DNA from: Candidatus Dormiibacterota bacterium
GTDB lineage: Bacteria; Chloroflexota; Dormibacteria; Dormibacterales; Dormibacteraceae
Direction: 5' to 3'
Length of the DNA stretch: 30,054 nt
Assembly (NCBI GenBank): GCA_003151665.1
Contig: PLYD01000282.1
Location: 1-30,054 of the forward strand
Below the pieces are notes generated by a model, which saw only the letters and a list, made by a program, of their open reading frames with translations, was not told the origin of the DNA and ran no database searches. Position 1 is the stretch's first letter. Each line of letters starts with the position of its first letter. This document shows, one piece after another, positions 6,592-14,657 of the stretch. Made by a program: the position numbers and the translations under genes.

Positions 6592-7638
6592 TTACACGTT
6601 GACGAGGCGTGGCACGGCTCGGAAGGATTCCAGGTCTCGCGCGCCGACGCAGAACATGACCACTCGCAGCACTCCGGCCAACTCCGCGGTGAGGTCGGCA
6701 GCCGCCTCAGGGCCGGCCGCGGCGGCGCGCAGGAAGGGCCCGGCCAGACCGACAAGGTCGGCGCCAAGTCCAAGCGCGATCGCGACGTCCATGCCAGTGC
6801 GTACTCCTCCGCTGGCGAACACAAGGCGGTCGCCGGCAACCGCCCGCGCCGCGCTCACCGCCTGAGTTGTTGGGATACCCCAGGAACGGAACGCCAGCGC
6901 GATCCTCTTATGGGTGCCGGTCAGTCGGTGACGCTCAACTTCGCTCCACGACGTCCCTCCAGCCCCAGCAACGTCGACGGCGGCGACGCCGGCCGCAAAC
7001 AGGGCAGCGACCACGTCCGGTGCCAGCCCCGACCCGACCTCCTTCACCACCACCGGCGCTTCGAGTGACAGGCACAGCCGCTCGATTTCTCGGAGGAGTC
7101 CCCGGAACCTCGGCTCCCCCTCGGGCTGGAGCGCTTCCTGAAGCGGGTTGAGGTGTAGGACCATGGCGTCGGCTCCCGTCAGATCGAGCAACCTCCGGCA
7201 CGCTTCGACACCGGTGCCTTTGCTGAGCTGCCCAGTTCCGAGATTGGCGAGAAGCGGTATGTCGGGGGCTCTTTCACGGACATCCATGCCGGGGGCATGA
7301 GGATCCTCGAGCAGCACCCGGCCTGATCCAAGGCCCATCGCCAGCCCGTTCTCCTGTGCAGTTTCCGCCAGGATTGCGTTGAGCCGAGCGGCTTCCCGCG
7401 TCCCTCCTGTCATGCATGAGACGAGGATCGGGGCGCGCATCGGCCTGCCGAACAACGATGTCGACAGCGACACCTCGGAGAGGTCGATTTCGGGCAGAGC
7501 CAGGTGTTCGAATCGGTAGTTCTCGAACCCCGCTGAAACCTCACCGGTGACATCGCCCGCCAGGTTTATCCGCAGATGGTCGTCTTTACGGGCGCGTGTC
7601 TCTCCAATGTGATGCGAAACGGGGTCACGCTTGCTCAT
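6592..7638 (-). CDS. fni: Type 2 isopentenyl-diphosphate isomerase (FMN-dependent)
   Basis: 348 aa. It interconverts IPP and DMAPP, the C5 units of isoprenoids, using FMN and NADPH. The N-terminal RKDDHLRINL is the usual start signature, so the ATG at 7638 was chosen over one at 7683. LLANLGTGQLSKG, HLNPLQEALQPEGEP, PVVVKEVGSG, DVAGAGGTSW and FASGGVRTGMDVAIALGLGAD follow in TIM-barrel order. It is the last gene of an operon with a pseudo-receiver and a small ORF. The paired motif upstream of that operon and the crt genes nearby indicate supply of precursors for carotenoids. Confidence 0.93.
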   Translation of the reverse strand: MSKRDPVSHHIGETRARKDDHLRINLAGDVTGEVSAGFENYRFEHLALPEIDLSEVSLSTSLFGRPMRAPILVSCMTGGTREAARLNAILAETAQENGLAMGLGSGRVLLEDPHAPGMDVRERAPDIPLLANLGTGQLSKGTGVEACRRLLDLTGADAMVLHLNPLQEALQPEGEPRFRGLLREIERLCLSLEAPVVVKEVGSGLAPDVVAALFAAGVAAVDVAGAGGTSWSEVERHRLTGTHKRIALAFRSWGIPTTQAVSAARAVAGDRLVFASGGVRTGMDVAIALGLGADLVGLAGPFLRAAAAGPEAAADLTAELAGVLRVVMFCVGARDLESFRAVPRLVNV

Positions 7639-7651
7639 GAACAGTCCGGGT

Positions 7652-7843
7652 CTACCGCTCTCGTAGTTGCTCGACGATCGCATCTATGTGCCGGATCAGG
7701 CTCTCGACAACAAGGGCGGCGCGCTCGACTCCATCGTCCCCGGGATATCGAACGCTCAGGACCTCAATCGTTGCGCTCAGCGCCGTGAGATCCAGTGCCA
7801 CCTGACGCAGCTTGGCAAGCGTTCCGGCGCTCCAGGCCCTCAA
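7652..7843 (-). CDS. Small helical protein of unknown function
   Basis: A 63-aa frame from a TTG whose last two bases overlap the TGA of the pseudo-receiver gene (TTGA), ending 13 nt before fni. The predicted protein (KLRQVALDLTALSATIEVL ... ESLIRHIDAIVEQLRER) is amphipathic and helical, possibly a dimerising or partner helix. The open frame continues upstream to 8032, but there it overlaps the receiver-like gene and looks like a shadow. I do not recognise a family. The tight spacing supports a real gene. Confidence 0.45.
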   Translation of the reverse strand: MRAWSAGTLAKLRQVALDLTALSATIEVLSVRYPGDDGVERAALVVESLIRHIDAIVEQLRER

Positions 7844-8178
7844 GGCAGAAGCACCTTGACCTGCTCTACTATGCGGCGCCCGTTTGCTGGGAGAGTCAGG
7901 AAGTAGCCTCGCTGAAACCCCGTCGCCGCGTAAGGCCCTGACACGGGCGAGCCGCTGAGCAGCAGACAGGGAACGCTGCGGAAGTGGCTCCGGAGCATCG
8001 GCAGCGTCCATGGCGCGGGCCAGCTGTCGCACGCGGCGATGACGACGTCGACTTGAGGGGTGGCGGTCGATCCGCTGGGAGCTGGCACAACCTCGAACCC
8101 TTCCAGGCGAAGGAGCTCGGCCAGCGAGCTCTCGAGCCCGTGGTCCGCAGCCAGCAGCAGGATCCGTCTCTTATCCAC
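7840..8178 (-). CDS. Pseudo-receiver (degenerate response-regulator domain) protein
   Basis: 112 aa from a GTG at 8178. The pattern RRILLLAADHGLESSLAELLRLEGFEV ... VDVVIAA ... PCLLLSG ... GYFLTLPANGRRIVEQV follows a CheY-like receiver fold. The acidic pair is AA, the phospho-acceptor position after VDVVIA is Ala rather than Asp, and the conserved Lys before Pro is Leu (L96-P97). It therefore probably cannot be phosphorylated normally and would work as a protein-interaction module. It has no output domain. It is the first gene of the operon leading to fni and is divergent from the B12 sensor gene. Confidence 0.6.
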   Translation of the reverse strand: MDKRRILLLAADHGLESSLAELLRLEGFEVVPAPSGSTATPQVDVVIAACDSWPAPWTLPMLRSHFRSVPCLLLSGSPVSGPYAATGFQRGYFLTLPANGRRIVEQVKVLLP

Positions 8179-8234
8179 TTCTGGCTCACATTAGGAGCGC
8201 GTGGCGCCAGGCCGGAGGCAGGTGCATGATGGAG

Positions 8235-8252
8235 TTAGACGAATTCTTAGAT
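8235..8252 (-). promoter_or_regulatory. Paired GTCTAA-type motif between the pseudo-receiver operon and the B12 sensor gene
   Basis: On the minus strand, ATCTAA (8252-8247) and GTCTAA (8240-8235) sit at a 12-nt period, 57 nt before the GTG of the pseudo-receiver gene. This is the same orientation to the gene as in the other four copies. It also covers the ATG (8251) of the divergent B12 sensor gene, so binding could affect both, or that gene may start further downstream. Confidence 0.5.
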
Positions 8253-8922
8253 GAAAGCAAAGCCGGCACAACGTCCCGGACGAGCGCGGATCCGGGTGCC
8301 CGTCGCTCCTTTCCTCGACGCCCTGCTCGCGGGCGACAGGTCGCGGGCCCTCGTTCTGTCGTCCGACGCTCTGGCGCTGCTGGGCAGCAGAGTCGCGGTC
8401 TTCTCCGACCTTCTCCAGCCCGCCCAGCACGAAATCGGCGAGCTCTGGTACGAGGGGCGGATCGGCGTCGCCGATGAGCACCGCGCGACCTCGATCGTGG
8501 AGGCGGTGGTGAGCTCGCTCCCGCCGACCCCGAGCGCTGATCCCGTCCCGCGGGGCAGCCGTTGCCTGTTGGCGGCACTCGGAGAGGAGCAGCACGTGCT
8601 CGGGCTGAAGGTGTTCAAGCAGGCGCTCGAAGACGAGGGCTGGACCACGCAATGGCTGGGTCGTCGCACCTCACTTGATGAGGTCCTGGATGCCGTCCGA
8701 ACCCGGCCCCCGCATGTCGTCGCCCTGTCGGCCGCCTATCTACCTGAGGTGCAGCCGCTGAAGCTTGCCATCGACAGGCTCAAGGCGATTGGCCCTAGGG
8801 TGCTCGTCGGTGGCGCTGCCTTCAATCGGGTCCCCGACCTCTGGGTTCGGCTTGGCGCCGACGGCCATGGTAGTGACGCGCGGATCAGCCTCGTCCTCGC
8901 GCGGCGGATGTTGGAGCGATGA
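8251..8922 (+). CDS. Stand-alone CarH-type cobalamin-binding photosensor module
   Basis: 223 aa. Residues about 20-90 form the four-helix cap of B12 photoreceptors with the CarH signature W-x9-EH (Trp66, Glu76, His77). Residues about 103-223 form the cobalamin-binding Rossmann fold with ExHxxG (Glu113, His115, Gly118), VLVGGAAF and LGADGHGSDA. In CarH the W-x9-EH motif packs against adenosylcobalamin and the His can coordinate cobalt, giving light-controlled oligomerisation. CarH normally has an N-terminal MerR domain. Here there is none; that domain is in the next gene, which overlaps by ATGA. A GTG near 8296 is an alternative start. Light sensing is inferred from the motifs and the neighbouring crt genes. 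Confidence 0.85.
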   Translation: MKAKPAQRPGRARIRVPVAPFLDALLAGDRSRALVLSSDALALLGSRVAVFSDLLQPAQHEIGELWYEGRIGVADEHRATSIVEAVVSSLPPTPSADPVPRGSRCLLAALGEEQHVLGLKVFKQALEDEGWTTQWLGRRTSLDEVLDAVRTRPPHVVALSAAYLPEVQPLKLAIDRLKAIGPRVLVGGAAFNRVPDLWVRLGADGHGSDARISLVLARRMLER

Positions 8923-9590
8923 GTGGGGCCAGTTTCACGATCGCTGAGGTGGCGTCCATGGTCGGCCTGACTCCCTACACGATCCGTGCCTGGGAGAAGC
9001 GCTACGGTGCCCTCAAGCCTCGGCGCACCTCGGCCGATCACCGCCGGTACACGATGGAGGACGTTGAGCTCCTGCGCCGCGTGAAGCAGGGCGTGTCACT
9101 AAAGGGCCTGTCGCTCAAGCTCGCCGTGATGCGGGCGCAGGGGGAGATTCTCGAGCCCGAGATCGAGGAGGTCAAGAGCGCGAGCGTCCCTCGAGCCATG
9201 GACGACCAGCCTGACGAGCAGGCGCCGTGGCGGGCGATGGCGGACCTGTCTCCTCTTCTCATGGCCGTCCTCACAACCGAGGGGCGGATGCTCGACGCGA
9301 ACATCGCGTTCGCACGTGCGGCGGGCGTCATGCGCGGCAGTCTTCGCGGCGCACGTTTCGCGGATTTCGTGGATCCCCACGACCGGGCCAAAGCCGTCAA
9401 GGCGTACCGGCCGCCGCTGCAGCAGAGAAGAGGGTGGGAGCTCAACCTGCGGACGAAGATGGTGTCGGGCCTGTATTCGTTCGACTGCTGGCCGCTGCGG
9501 CGAGGGGAGCAGTGGCTGCTCGGGTTGATCGGCCGCGACCTCAGCGCTTCGGGGATGGACATGTGGGCGCCCGAGGGCGAGCAGCCGTGA
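8919..9590 (+). CDS. MerR-family DNA-binding domain fused to a PAS domain
   Basis: 223 aa. Residues 5-72 are a MerR/CarH-like winged helix (FTIAEVASMVGLTPYTIRAW, then EKRYG ... RRYTMEDVELL). After an acidic linker, residues about 104-208 form a PAS domain (LSPLLMAVLTTEGRMLDANIAFARAAG, ending in LLGLIGRDLSA). There is no B12-binding domain. The ATG overlaps the stop of the B12 sensor gene (ATGA), so the two products are made together and may form one regulator in two chains. The PAS domain could be the contact surface or a second sensor (redox, flavin, heme); no heme or flavin ligand is obvious. Convergent with plsY, with a 4-nt gap. Confidence 0.85.
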   Translation: MSGASFTIAEVASMVGLTPYTIRAWEKRYGALKPRRTSADHRRYTMEDVELLRRVKQGVSLKGLSLKLAVMRAQGEILEPEIEEVKSASVPRAMDDQPDEQAPWRAMADLSPLLMAVLTTEGRMLDANIAFARAAGVMRGSLRGARFADFVDPHDRAKAVKAYRPPLQQRRGWELNLRTKMVSGLYSFDCWPLRRGEQWLLGLIGRDLSASGMDMWAPEGEQP

Positions 9591-9594
9591 GCCG

Positions 9595-10155
9595 TCAGGC
9601 CTCCGCCGCGCGCCGCTGCGCCGAGAACGTCCAGGCGGCGACCAGCACGAGATACGCCGCGCCGATTCCGATCAGTCGCCACCGCTCGGCCACCAGCAGC
9701 CCGAATAAAAGCGGATACGAGAGCATGCCCACGCCGGCGGCCCGCCATAGGCCGAGCAGCCTGATCAACACCAGTAACAGGAGCAGCGCAACAGCGAACG
9801 CCTGAGGGTCGAGCACCAGCCCGCCGCCGACCAGGCACGCCACAGAGCGGCCGCCGCGGAAGCGTGACCAAACAGGCCAGGCGTGCCCGGTCATGGCGAG
9901 GATCACGCCCGCACACGCAGCCCACCAGCCGCCGAGGACAAGGCCGACGAGCGCAGCCGCCGCCCCCTTACCGATGTCGGCGGTGAGCACCGGGAGGCCG
10001 GCGCGTGGGCCCAAGAGGCGCCAGACGTTGGCCGCGCCCGGATTGCGTTCTCCGGCGAGCAGTGGGTTGACGCCGCTTCTGCCGGCGACCCAGCGGGCCG
10101 TCGGAAGCGAACCCAGCAGGTAACCGATGACCGATGCCGCGACGACCGGCAGCAT
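9595..10155 (-). CDS. plsY: PlsY-like glycerol-3-phosphate acyltransferase
   Basis: 186 aa, multi-pass membrane protein. It keeps the three PlsY blocks: GYLLGSLPTARWVAG, NPGAANVWRLLG...DIGKG and TGHAWPVWSRFRGGRSVA. PlsY acylates glycerol-3-phosphate from acyl-phosphate in phospholipid synthesis. The ATG at 10155 was preferred because the upstream extension to 10320 overlaps crtB and has no family similarity. It is the last gene of the carotenoid operon, 19 nt after crtB. A phospholipid gene is an unusual partner for crt genes. It may serve membrane remodelling or be a second, specialised PlsY. Confidence 0.8.
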   Translation of the reverse strand: MLPVVAASVIGYLLGSLPTARWVAGRSGVNPLLAGERNPGAANVWRLLGPRAGLPVLTADIGKGAAAALVGLVLGGWWAACAGVILAMTGHAWPVWSRFRGGRSVACLVGGGLVLDPQAFAVALLLLLVLIRLLGLWRAAGVGMLSYPLLFGLLVAERWRLIGIGAAYLVLVAAWTFSAQRRAAEA

Positions 10156-10174
10156 TAGCTGCCCTGCTGCCGGA

Positions 10175-10954
10175 TCAGGCAATCCGCAGCATCTCGCCGG
10201 CCAGGATGCGCAGCTTGCGGCGCGCCGGCACCACGGCCCGGGCGCGTGGCTCCGGACGGCCAAGGCCGCGCTCGACCTCGAATAGGATCGCTCGATACAT
10301 CTGGGCCGCGCCGCGCACAACTCGGCCGCCCTGCTTCAGGTAGGGCACCCCGGCGAGCCCGCGCTCGTACCAGTGCTGGGCGATCGCGATCTCGATCCTC
10401 ATCTGCATGATGCGGTCGCCCGAGGCCAGGTCGAAGGACTCCTGGGGCAGGTAGCTGCGGCCGCGCCCGGCGTCCTCTTCGACGTCGCGGAGCACGTTGG
10501 TCCGCTGCAGGGCTATGCCCAGCGCTCGCGCGGCGCCGTCCGCCTGGGGTGCGGTTGTGCCAAGCACGGCCGCCATCATCCGGCCGACGGTCCCTGCGAC
10601 GCGGTAGGCGTACAGGTCGAGGTCAGCCTCGGTTCGGAACGCGACCGCGCCGAAGTCCTGCTCCTGGCCGGCGCAGAAGTCTGACACCGCCTCGAGCGGA
10701 AAGGCTGGATGCCGTTCTCGCAGATATTCCAGGATCCGCTCCTCGCGGCCCGCAGGACTGCCGCCGGCCGCCCAGGCCGCGACATCCCGTAAGCGGCGCG
10801 GAGCGCTTGGGTCGCCGTCGTCCACCAGGTCGTCGAGCGTCCGGCAGACCAGGTAGAGGAGCACGACGTCGTGGCGTACGGCGGCAGGCAGGAGGCGCGC
10901 CGCCAGCCAGAAGGTCCGGGCGTGCCGGCTCATCGCGGTCACGGCTTCGGCCAT
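10175..10954 (-). CDS. crtB: Phytoene synthase
   Basis: About 259 aa from the ATG at 10954. A TTG at 10969 overlapping the crtI stop is an alternative. It joins two geranylgeranyl diphosphates into phytoene. Both Asp-rich sites are present: RTLDDLVDD and NVLRDVEEDAGRGRSYLP, the latter the squalene/phytoene synthase signature. The length is a little short for the family, but the core is complete. It follows crtI directly in the operon. No GGPP synthase (crtE) is in the window, so its substrate must come from elsewhere in the genome. Confidence 0.93.
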   Translation of the reverse strand: MAEAVTAMSRHARTFWLAARLLPAAVRHDVVLLYLVCRTLDDLVDDGDPSAPRRLRDVAAWAAGGSPAGREERILEYLRERHPAFPLEAVSDFCAGQEQDFGAVAFRTEADLDLYAYRVAGTVGRMMAAVLGTTAPQADGAARALGIALQRTNVLRDVEEDAGRGRSYLPQESFDLASGDRIMQMRIEIAIAQHWYERGLAGVPYLKQGGRVVRGAAQMYRAILFEVERGLGRPEPRARAVVPARRKLRILAGEMLRIA

Positions 10955-10965
10955 CAGAGGCGAGG

Positions 10966-12432
10966 TCAAATCCGCCGCTCCTTCGCGTCGCGCCGGATCA
11001 ACTCGCTGGTCACGGACGCGGTCATGAGCACGCCCGGAACTCCCGCGCCCGGATGCGTGCCCGCACCGGCGTAATACAGGCCCTGCACGTCGCGATCGCG
11101 GTTCGGCTGCCGGAAGTAGGCGGACTGCAGCAGCAGCGGCTCAGGTCCGAACGCGTTGCCATCGGGGCTGGCCAGCTCGTCGCGGAAGGTGAGGGGCGTC
11201 CAGCGGTGCTCGACCACGATCGAATCGCGGAGGCCGCTCAGGCCCAACCCGTCGGGCGACTCGAGCACATCGAGGATCCGTTCGCGCAGCGGCTCCTCGG
11301 CCTCGGACCAGGCGAAACCGGAGCCGAGGTTCGGCACCGGCAGCAGGATCGAGATCGACTCCCCGCCCTCGGGCGCCATCGCCGGCTCGGTCCGTGACGG
11401 AGCATGGACGTAGAGGCTCAAACTCGCCGGCATCTGCCGCTTCACCGTGACGTCATGGATGAAGCCCCGGTAGTCCTGCCCGACCAGGAGCGTGTGGTGC
11501 TGCAGCTGGGGGAACTTCCGGTTCACCCCGAGGTAGAGGAGAAAGCAGCTCATCGTGAGGCTCGGGGTCCTGCCGTTGAGCCCGAGGAGCCGGCGCCGGG
11601 TGGTGACCACGTCCGCGTTGCTCACGACAACGTCCGCGCTAATGCGATCGCCGGATGCGGTGTCGACACCGACCACTCGGCCTTCACGCCGCACGATGCT
11701 CGTGACCGGGTCTCCGAAGCGAAGCTCGCCACCTCGGCCGGCGATCCGCGCCAGCGCCTCGACGACCGACCACATGCCGCCGTCCGAGTACCAGACGCCG
11801 CCCTCCGCCTGGAGGTAGGCCAACGTGGCGTAGACCGCTGGGACACGAAATGGGTCTCCGCCGATGAACAGCGGGTGGAAGGCGAATGCCTGCCGGACGT
11901 GGGGCTCGCGGAAGAAGCGGCCGACGAAGCCTTCGACGCTGCGCAACGCGCCTAGCCGCGCCATCGCCGGCACGAGCGACAGGAAGTCGCCGAGCTTGAG
12001 GAAGGACCGGTTTCCTGCGACGAGGATCGCTTCCTCGTAGATCCTTCGACTGGCGGCCATGAAGTCGTCGTAGCGGCCGGCGTCGGCGCGGCTGAAGCCG
12101 GCGATCTGATCGACCATCTGCGCGCGATCGCCGTTGAACATCAGCTGCCTTTCCTCGCCCTCCCAGGAGATCCGATAGAAGGGGTCGAGCCGCCGCAGCT
12201 TGAGTTCCCTTGCGGTCGTGGTCCCGGCCGCGGCGAAAAGGTCGTCCAGCAGCTCCGGCATGGTGATCAGCGACGGGCCGGTGTCGAATCGCCAGCCGCG
12301 TTCGCAGATCCGGCTGGCCCGGCCACCCGGTTGCGGTCGCCCTTCGACGACGGTCACCTGGTGACCGGCGGCCAGCAGGCGCACCGCGGTCGCGAGACCG
12401 CCAAAGCCCGCGCCCACGACTACGACCTTCAT
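10966..12432 (-). CDS. crtI: Phytoene desaturase (CrtI family)
   Basis: 488 aa from an ATG at 12432 that overlaps the stop of the fusion gene (ATGA). The N-terminal FAD fold (VVVVGAGFGGLATAVRLL) leads into GGRASRICERGWRFDTGPSL. The C-terminus has GLYYAGAGTHPGAGVPGVLMTA, the CrtI signature. It desaturates phytoene toward lycopene. A much longer open frame upstream is only the antisense-free shadow of the fusion gene. Lycopene would be the substrate for the elongase and cyclase domains encoded just upstream. Confidence 0.95.
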   Translation of the reverse strand: MKVVVVGAGFGGLATAVRLLAAGHQVTVVEGRPQPGGRASRICERGWRFDTGPSLITMPELLDDLFAAAGTTTARELKLRRLDPFYRISWEGEERQLMFNGDRAQMVDQIAGFSRADAGRYDDFMAASRRIYEEAILVAGNRSFLKLGDFLSLVPAMARLGALRSVEGFVGRFFREPHVRQAFAFHPLFIGGDPFRVPAVYATLAYLQAEGGVWYSDGGMWSVVEALARIAGRGGELRFGDPVTSIVRREGRVVGVDTASGDRISADVVVSNADVVTTRRRLLGLNGRTPSLTMSCFLLYLGVNRKFPQLQHHTLLVGQDYRGFIHDVTVKRQMPASLSLYVHAPSRTEPAMAPEGGESISILLPVPNLGSGFAWSEAEEPLRERILDVLESPDGLGLSGLRDSIVVEHRWTPLTFRDELASPDGNAFGPEPLLLQSAYFRQPNRDRDVQGLYYAGAGTHPGAGVPGVLMTASVTSELIRRDAKERRI

Positions 12433-14657
12433 TCGGCCTGCCCCGCGAGCTCGGTCCCGCGCCACACCGGCCTGCGGCCACGCAGGCCGTCGGACACGCT
12501 GAGGCACATTGCCCAGATGGTCGCCACCCACGTGATCGGATGCCAGGCGATCGTCGACAGCGGCTGCCGCTCGCTGATCGCGATCGCCGTTCGCAGCACC
12601 AACAGACCGAGCAGCCCGGCCACCGCACCCAGCAGCGCCGGCCGGTCCTGGGTCAACCACGCGGCGACGAACGCGAACGCCGGCACAAGGAAGACGGTCG
12701 CCAGCCCGGCGATCCCGGCGAGGGCGATCGCGAGCGAATGCCCGCTGTACGCGTAGTACATCCGGCGCCAGGCTGCAGCGGACTGCCCTGCCGACCTGTA
12801 GTGCCTGGTCGAGCCCAGGTCTGCACCGTGGAGCATGCGGACCGGCCGCCCCGCACCGGCAAAGAGGCGCGCCAGGTCGACATCCTCGCGGTCTGAACCG
12901 CCGATCGCGCGGTGGCCGCCGAGCTCCATGTACTCGGTACGGCGCGCGACCATGAAGGGGCCGTAGGCCAGGGGCAGGAGGGTCAGCGGCCAGAGTGCGA
13001 CCTGCATCAGCGCGAAGGCAGGCATCACGGCGCGCTCGGCAAACGTCCGCATTTCGTAACGCGTCAGAAACGAGACGAGTCCGCCGCCCGTGGCCATCTC
13101 GGCGGAGGCCGCCCCCAGCGCCTTGTCGCCGAGCAGAGTGTCGGCGTCCAAGAAGACGAGAATCTCGCGCGAGGCCAACACGGCCCCCCGCCACGCCGCC
13201 CAGCACTTGCCCGTCCATCCGGCCGGGCTCTGGCCCGCCGGCACGACCCTGCCGTTGGGCCCCAGCGTTCGCGCCGCAACCGACATCGTGCGGTCGGTCG
13301 ACCCGTCGTCCACAACGATCACCTCAACGTCGCGCGGCAGCGAGCGCAGGCAGGCCGCGATGTTCGCCTCCTCGTTGCGCGCGGGAACGATGACCGAGAT
13401 CCGTTCCCATCCGACGCCCTTCGCGCGGCGCTTCATGCGCAGGCGATTGGTGACGAAGATTGCGAGCAGGGTGAAGACGCCCGCCGCCGAGCCCCACGCG
13501 ATGAGCTGGAGCCCGGTCACCTGGCCGACTCCCCAGGCCCTGAGCAGGACCTGGGTGATCAGAAAGCCTGAGAAGAGGTTCATGCCGAGGAAGCCCTTCC
13601 AGGCACGGCGGGCCTGCAGCTGCGCGTCGCCGGCCAGGCACGATGCCGCCAGCAGCGAGTAGGGGAGGAGGGCGGTGGCTGACACCAGGGCCAGGCCGCC
13701 GGCGCCGGCGACGATCGCGGCTGCCGCGCTGTAGAGGATCATCGAGACCAGCGCGGTGGGCCGCGCGCCGAGGCTGACAGCGATGGAGCCGATTCCAGCC
13801 TGGCGGTCGAACTCCACATCCTGTATCGCGCCGAGAGCCTGAGACGCGGCACCCCAGAAGAGGAAGGCGATGAGGTATCGCCACGGCATGGCGCCGATTG
13901 CGGCTCCGGCGAGCAGCGCGCCGCTGGCGCAGGGAAGGACGAAGTGCAGAGAGGACGTCAGGGCGTCGAGCCCGGGCACCTCCTTGGTTCGAAAAGGCGG
14001 CACCGAGTAGATGAGGGCGACGGCCGCCGTGGCCGCCAGGGCGATCCCGGCGACCGGCCCTCCGAGCCACGCCAGGAGAAGAAGGAAAGGAACGTTGGTG
14101 ATGGCGATTGCGCTCCACAGCAGAGCGCGTCGATCGGGAGGAACCAATCCGCCCTCGACGGCACCGTTTTTGCGAGGGTTGCGGCGGTCGGACTCGTAGT
14201 CGAAGGCGTCGTTGGCGCCATAGAGGAGCAGGTTGTAGGGCGCCAGGAAGTAGAAGGTGCCGGCGATGAGCGTGGCGGTCGGCCGGCCGACGGCGATGCC
14301 GCAGGCGAGACACGGTAATGCCGTGTTGATCCAACTGAAGGGCCGGCTCGCCCAAAAAAGCTCGGATAGCTTTCGCAGCCCCTTTCCGTTCCATTCGTGC
14401 ACCGTCACTGCGAGCGAATAGAGGGCTGCTCCGTAGACCAGGTCCTCGATTGGCATGGCGCCGATCCGGATCCCGCTGATGAAGCGGCCGCCGAAGGTGA
14501 AGACGCCGTTGGAGACGAGGACCGAGTCCGAGAGGACGGTCAGCGCCGCGAAAGCGGCAAGCCCGTACCAGTACGCCCGCCGGGACAGTAGTCCCTGCAG
14601 CCCGGCGACAGAGATCGCCACGAGAGCGGCTGCCGTGGCAGCCAGCGTGTACTCCAT
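12429..14657 (-). CDS. Three-domain carotenoid protein: CrtYd cyclase subunit, UbiA prenyltransferase (lycopene elongase-like) and family 2 glycosyltransferase
   Basis: One uninterrupted 742-aa frame, ATG at 14657 overlapping the crtYc stop (TGATG). Residues 1-95 are a lycopene cyclase subunit (CrtYd/CrtYf type, PIEDLVYG at 69-76). Residues about 105-385 are a UbiA prenyltransferase with both Asp motifs: NDAFDYESD (149-157) and QDVEFDRQAG (279-288), as in C50 lycopene elongases (CrtEb/LbtBC). Residues about 418-742 are a GT2 glycosyltransferase with VIVPARNEE (422-430), DDGSTD (450-455), DAD (504-506), a DREDVDLA stretch (589-596) and C-terminal membrane helices, like CrtQ/CruC. In known C50 pathways these are separate proteins. 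The fusion would elongate, cyclise and glycosylate lycopene in one chain. The exact carotenoid is not readable from sequence. Confidence 0.88.
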   Translation of the reverse strand: MEYTLAATAAALVAISVAGLQGLLSRRAYWYGLAAFAALTVLSDSVLVSNGVFTFGGRFISGIRIGAMPIEDLVYGAALYSLAVTVHEWNGKGLRKLSELFWASRPFSWINTALPCLACGIAVGRPTATLIAGTFYFLAPYNLLLYGANDAFDYESDRRNPRKNGAVEGGLVPPDRRALLWSAIAITNVPFLLLLAWLGGPVAGIALAATAAVALIYSVPPFRTKEVPGLDALTSSLHFVLPCASGALLAGAAIGAMPWRYLIAFLFWGAASQALGAIQDVEFDRQAGIGSIAVSLGARPTALVSMILYSAAAAIVAGAGGLALVSATALLPYSLLAASCLAGDAQLQARRAWKGFLGMNLFSGFLITQVLLRAWGVGQVTGLQLIAWGSAAGVFTLLAIFVTNRLRMKRRAKGVGWERISVIVPARNEEANIAACLRSLPRDVEVIVVDDGSTDRTMSVAARTLGPNGRVVPAGQSPAGWTGKCWAAWRGAVLASREILVFLDADTLLGDKALGAASAEMATGGGLVSFLTRYEMRTFAERAVMPAFALMQVALWPLTLLPLAYGPFMVARRTEYMELGGHRAIGGSDREDVDLARLFAGAGRPVRMLHGADLGSTRHYRSAGQSAAAWRRMYYAYSGHSLAIALAGIAGLATVFLVPAFAFVAAWLTQDRPALLGAVAGLLGLLVLRTAIAISERQPLSTIAWHPITWVATIWAMCLSVSDGLRGRRPVWRGTELAGQAE

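Noticed and set aside
10966..13218. 750-codon open frame
   Set aside because: Only the part from 12432 is CrtI; the rest overlaps the fusion gene in another frame and has no family similarity.
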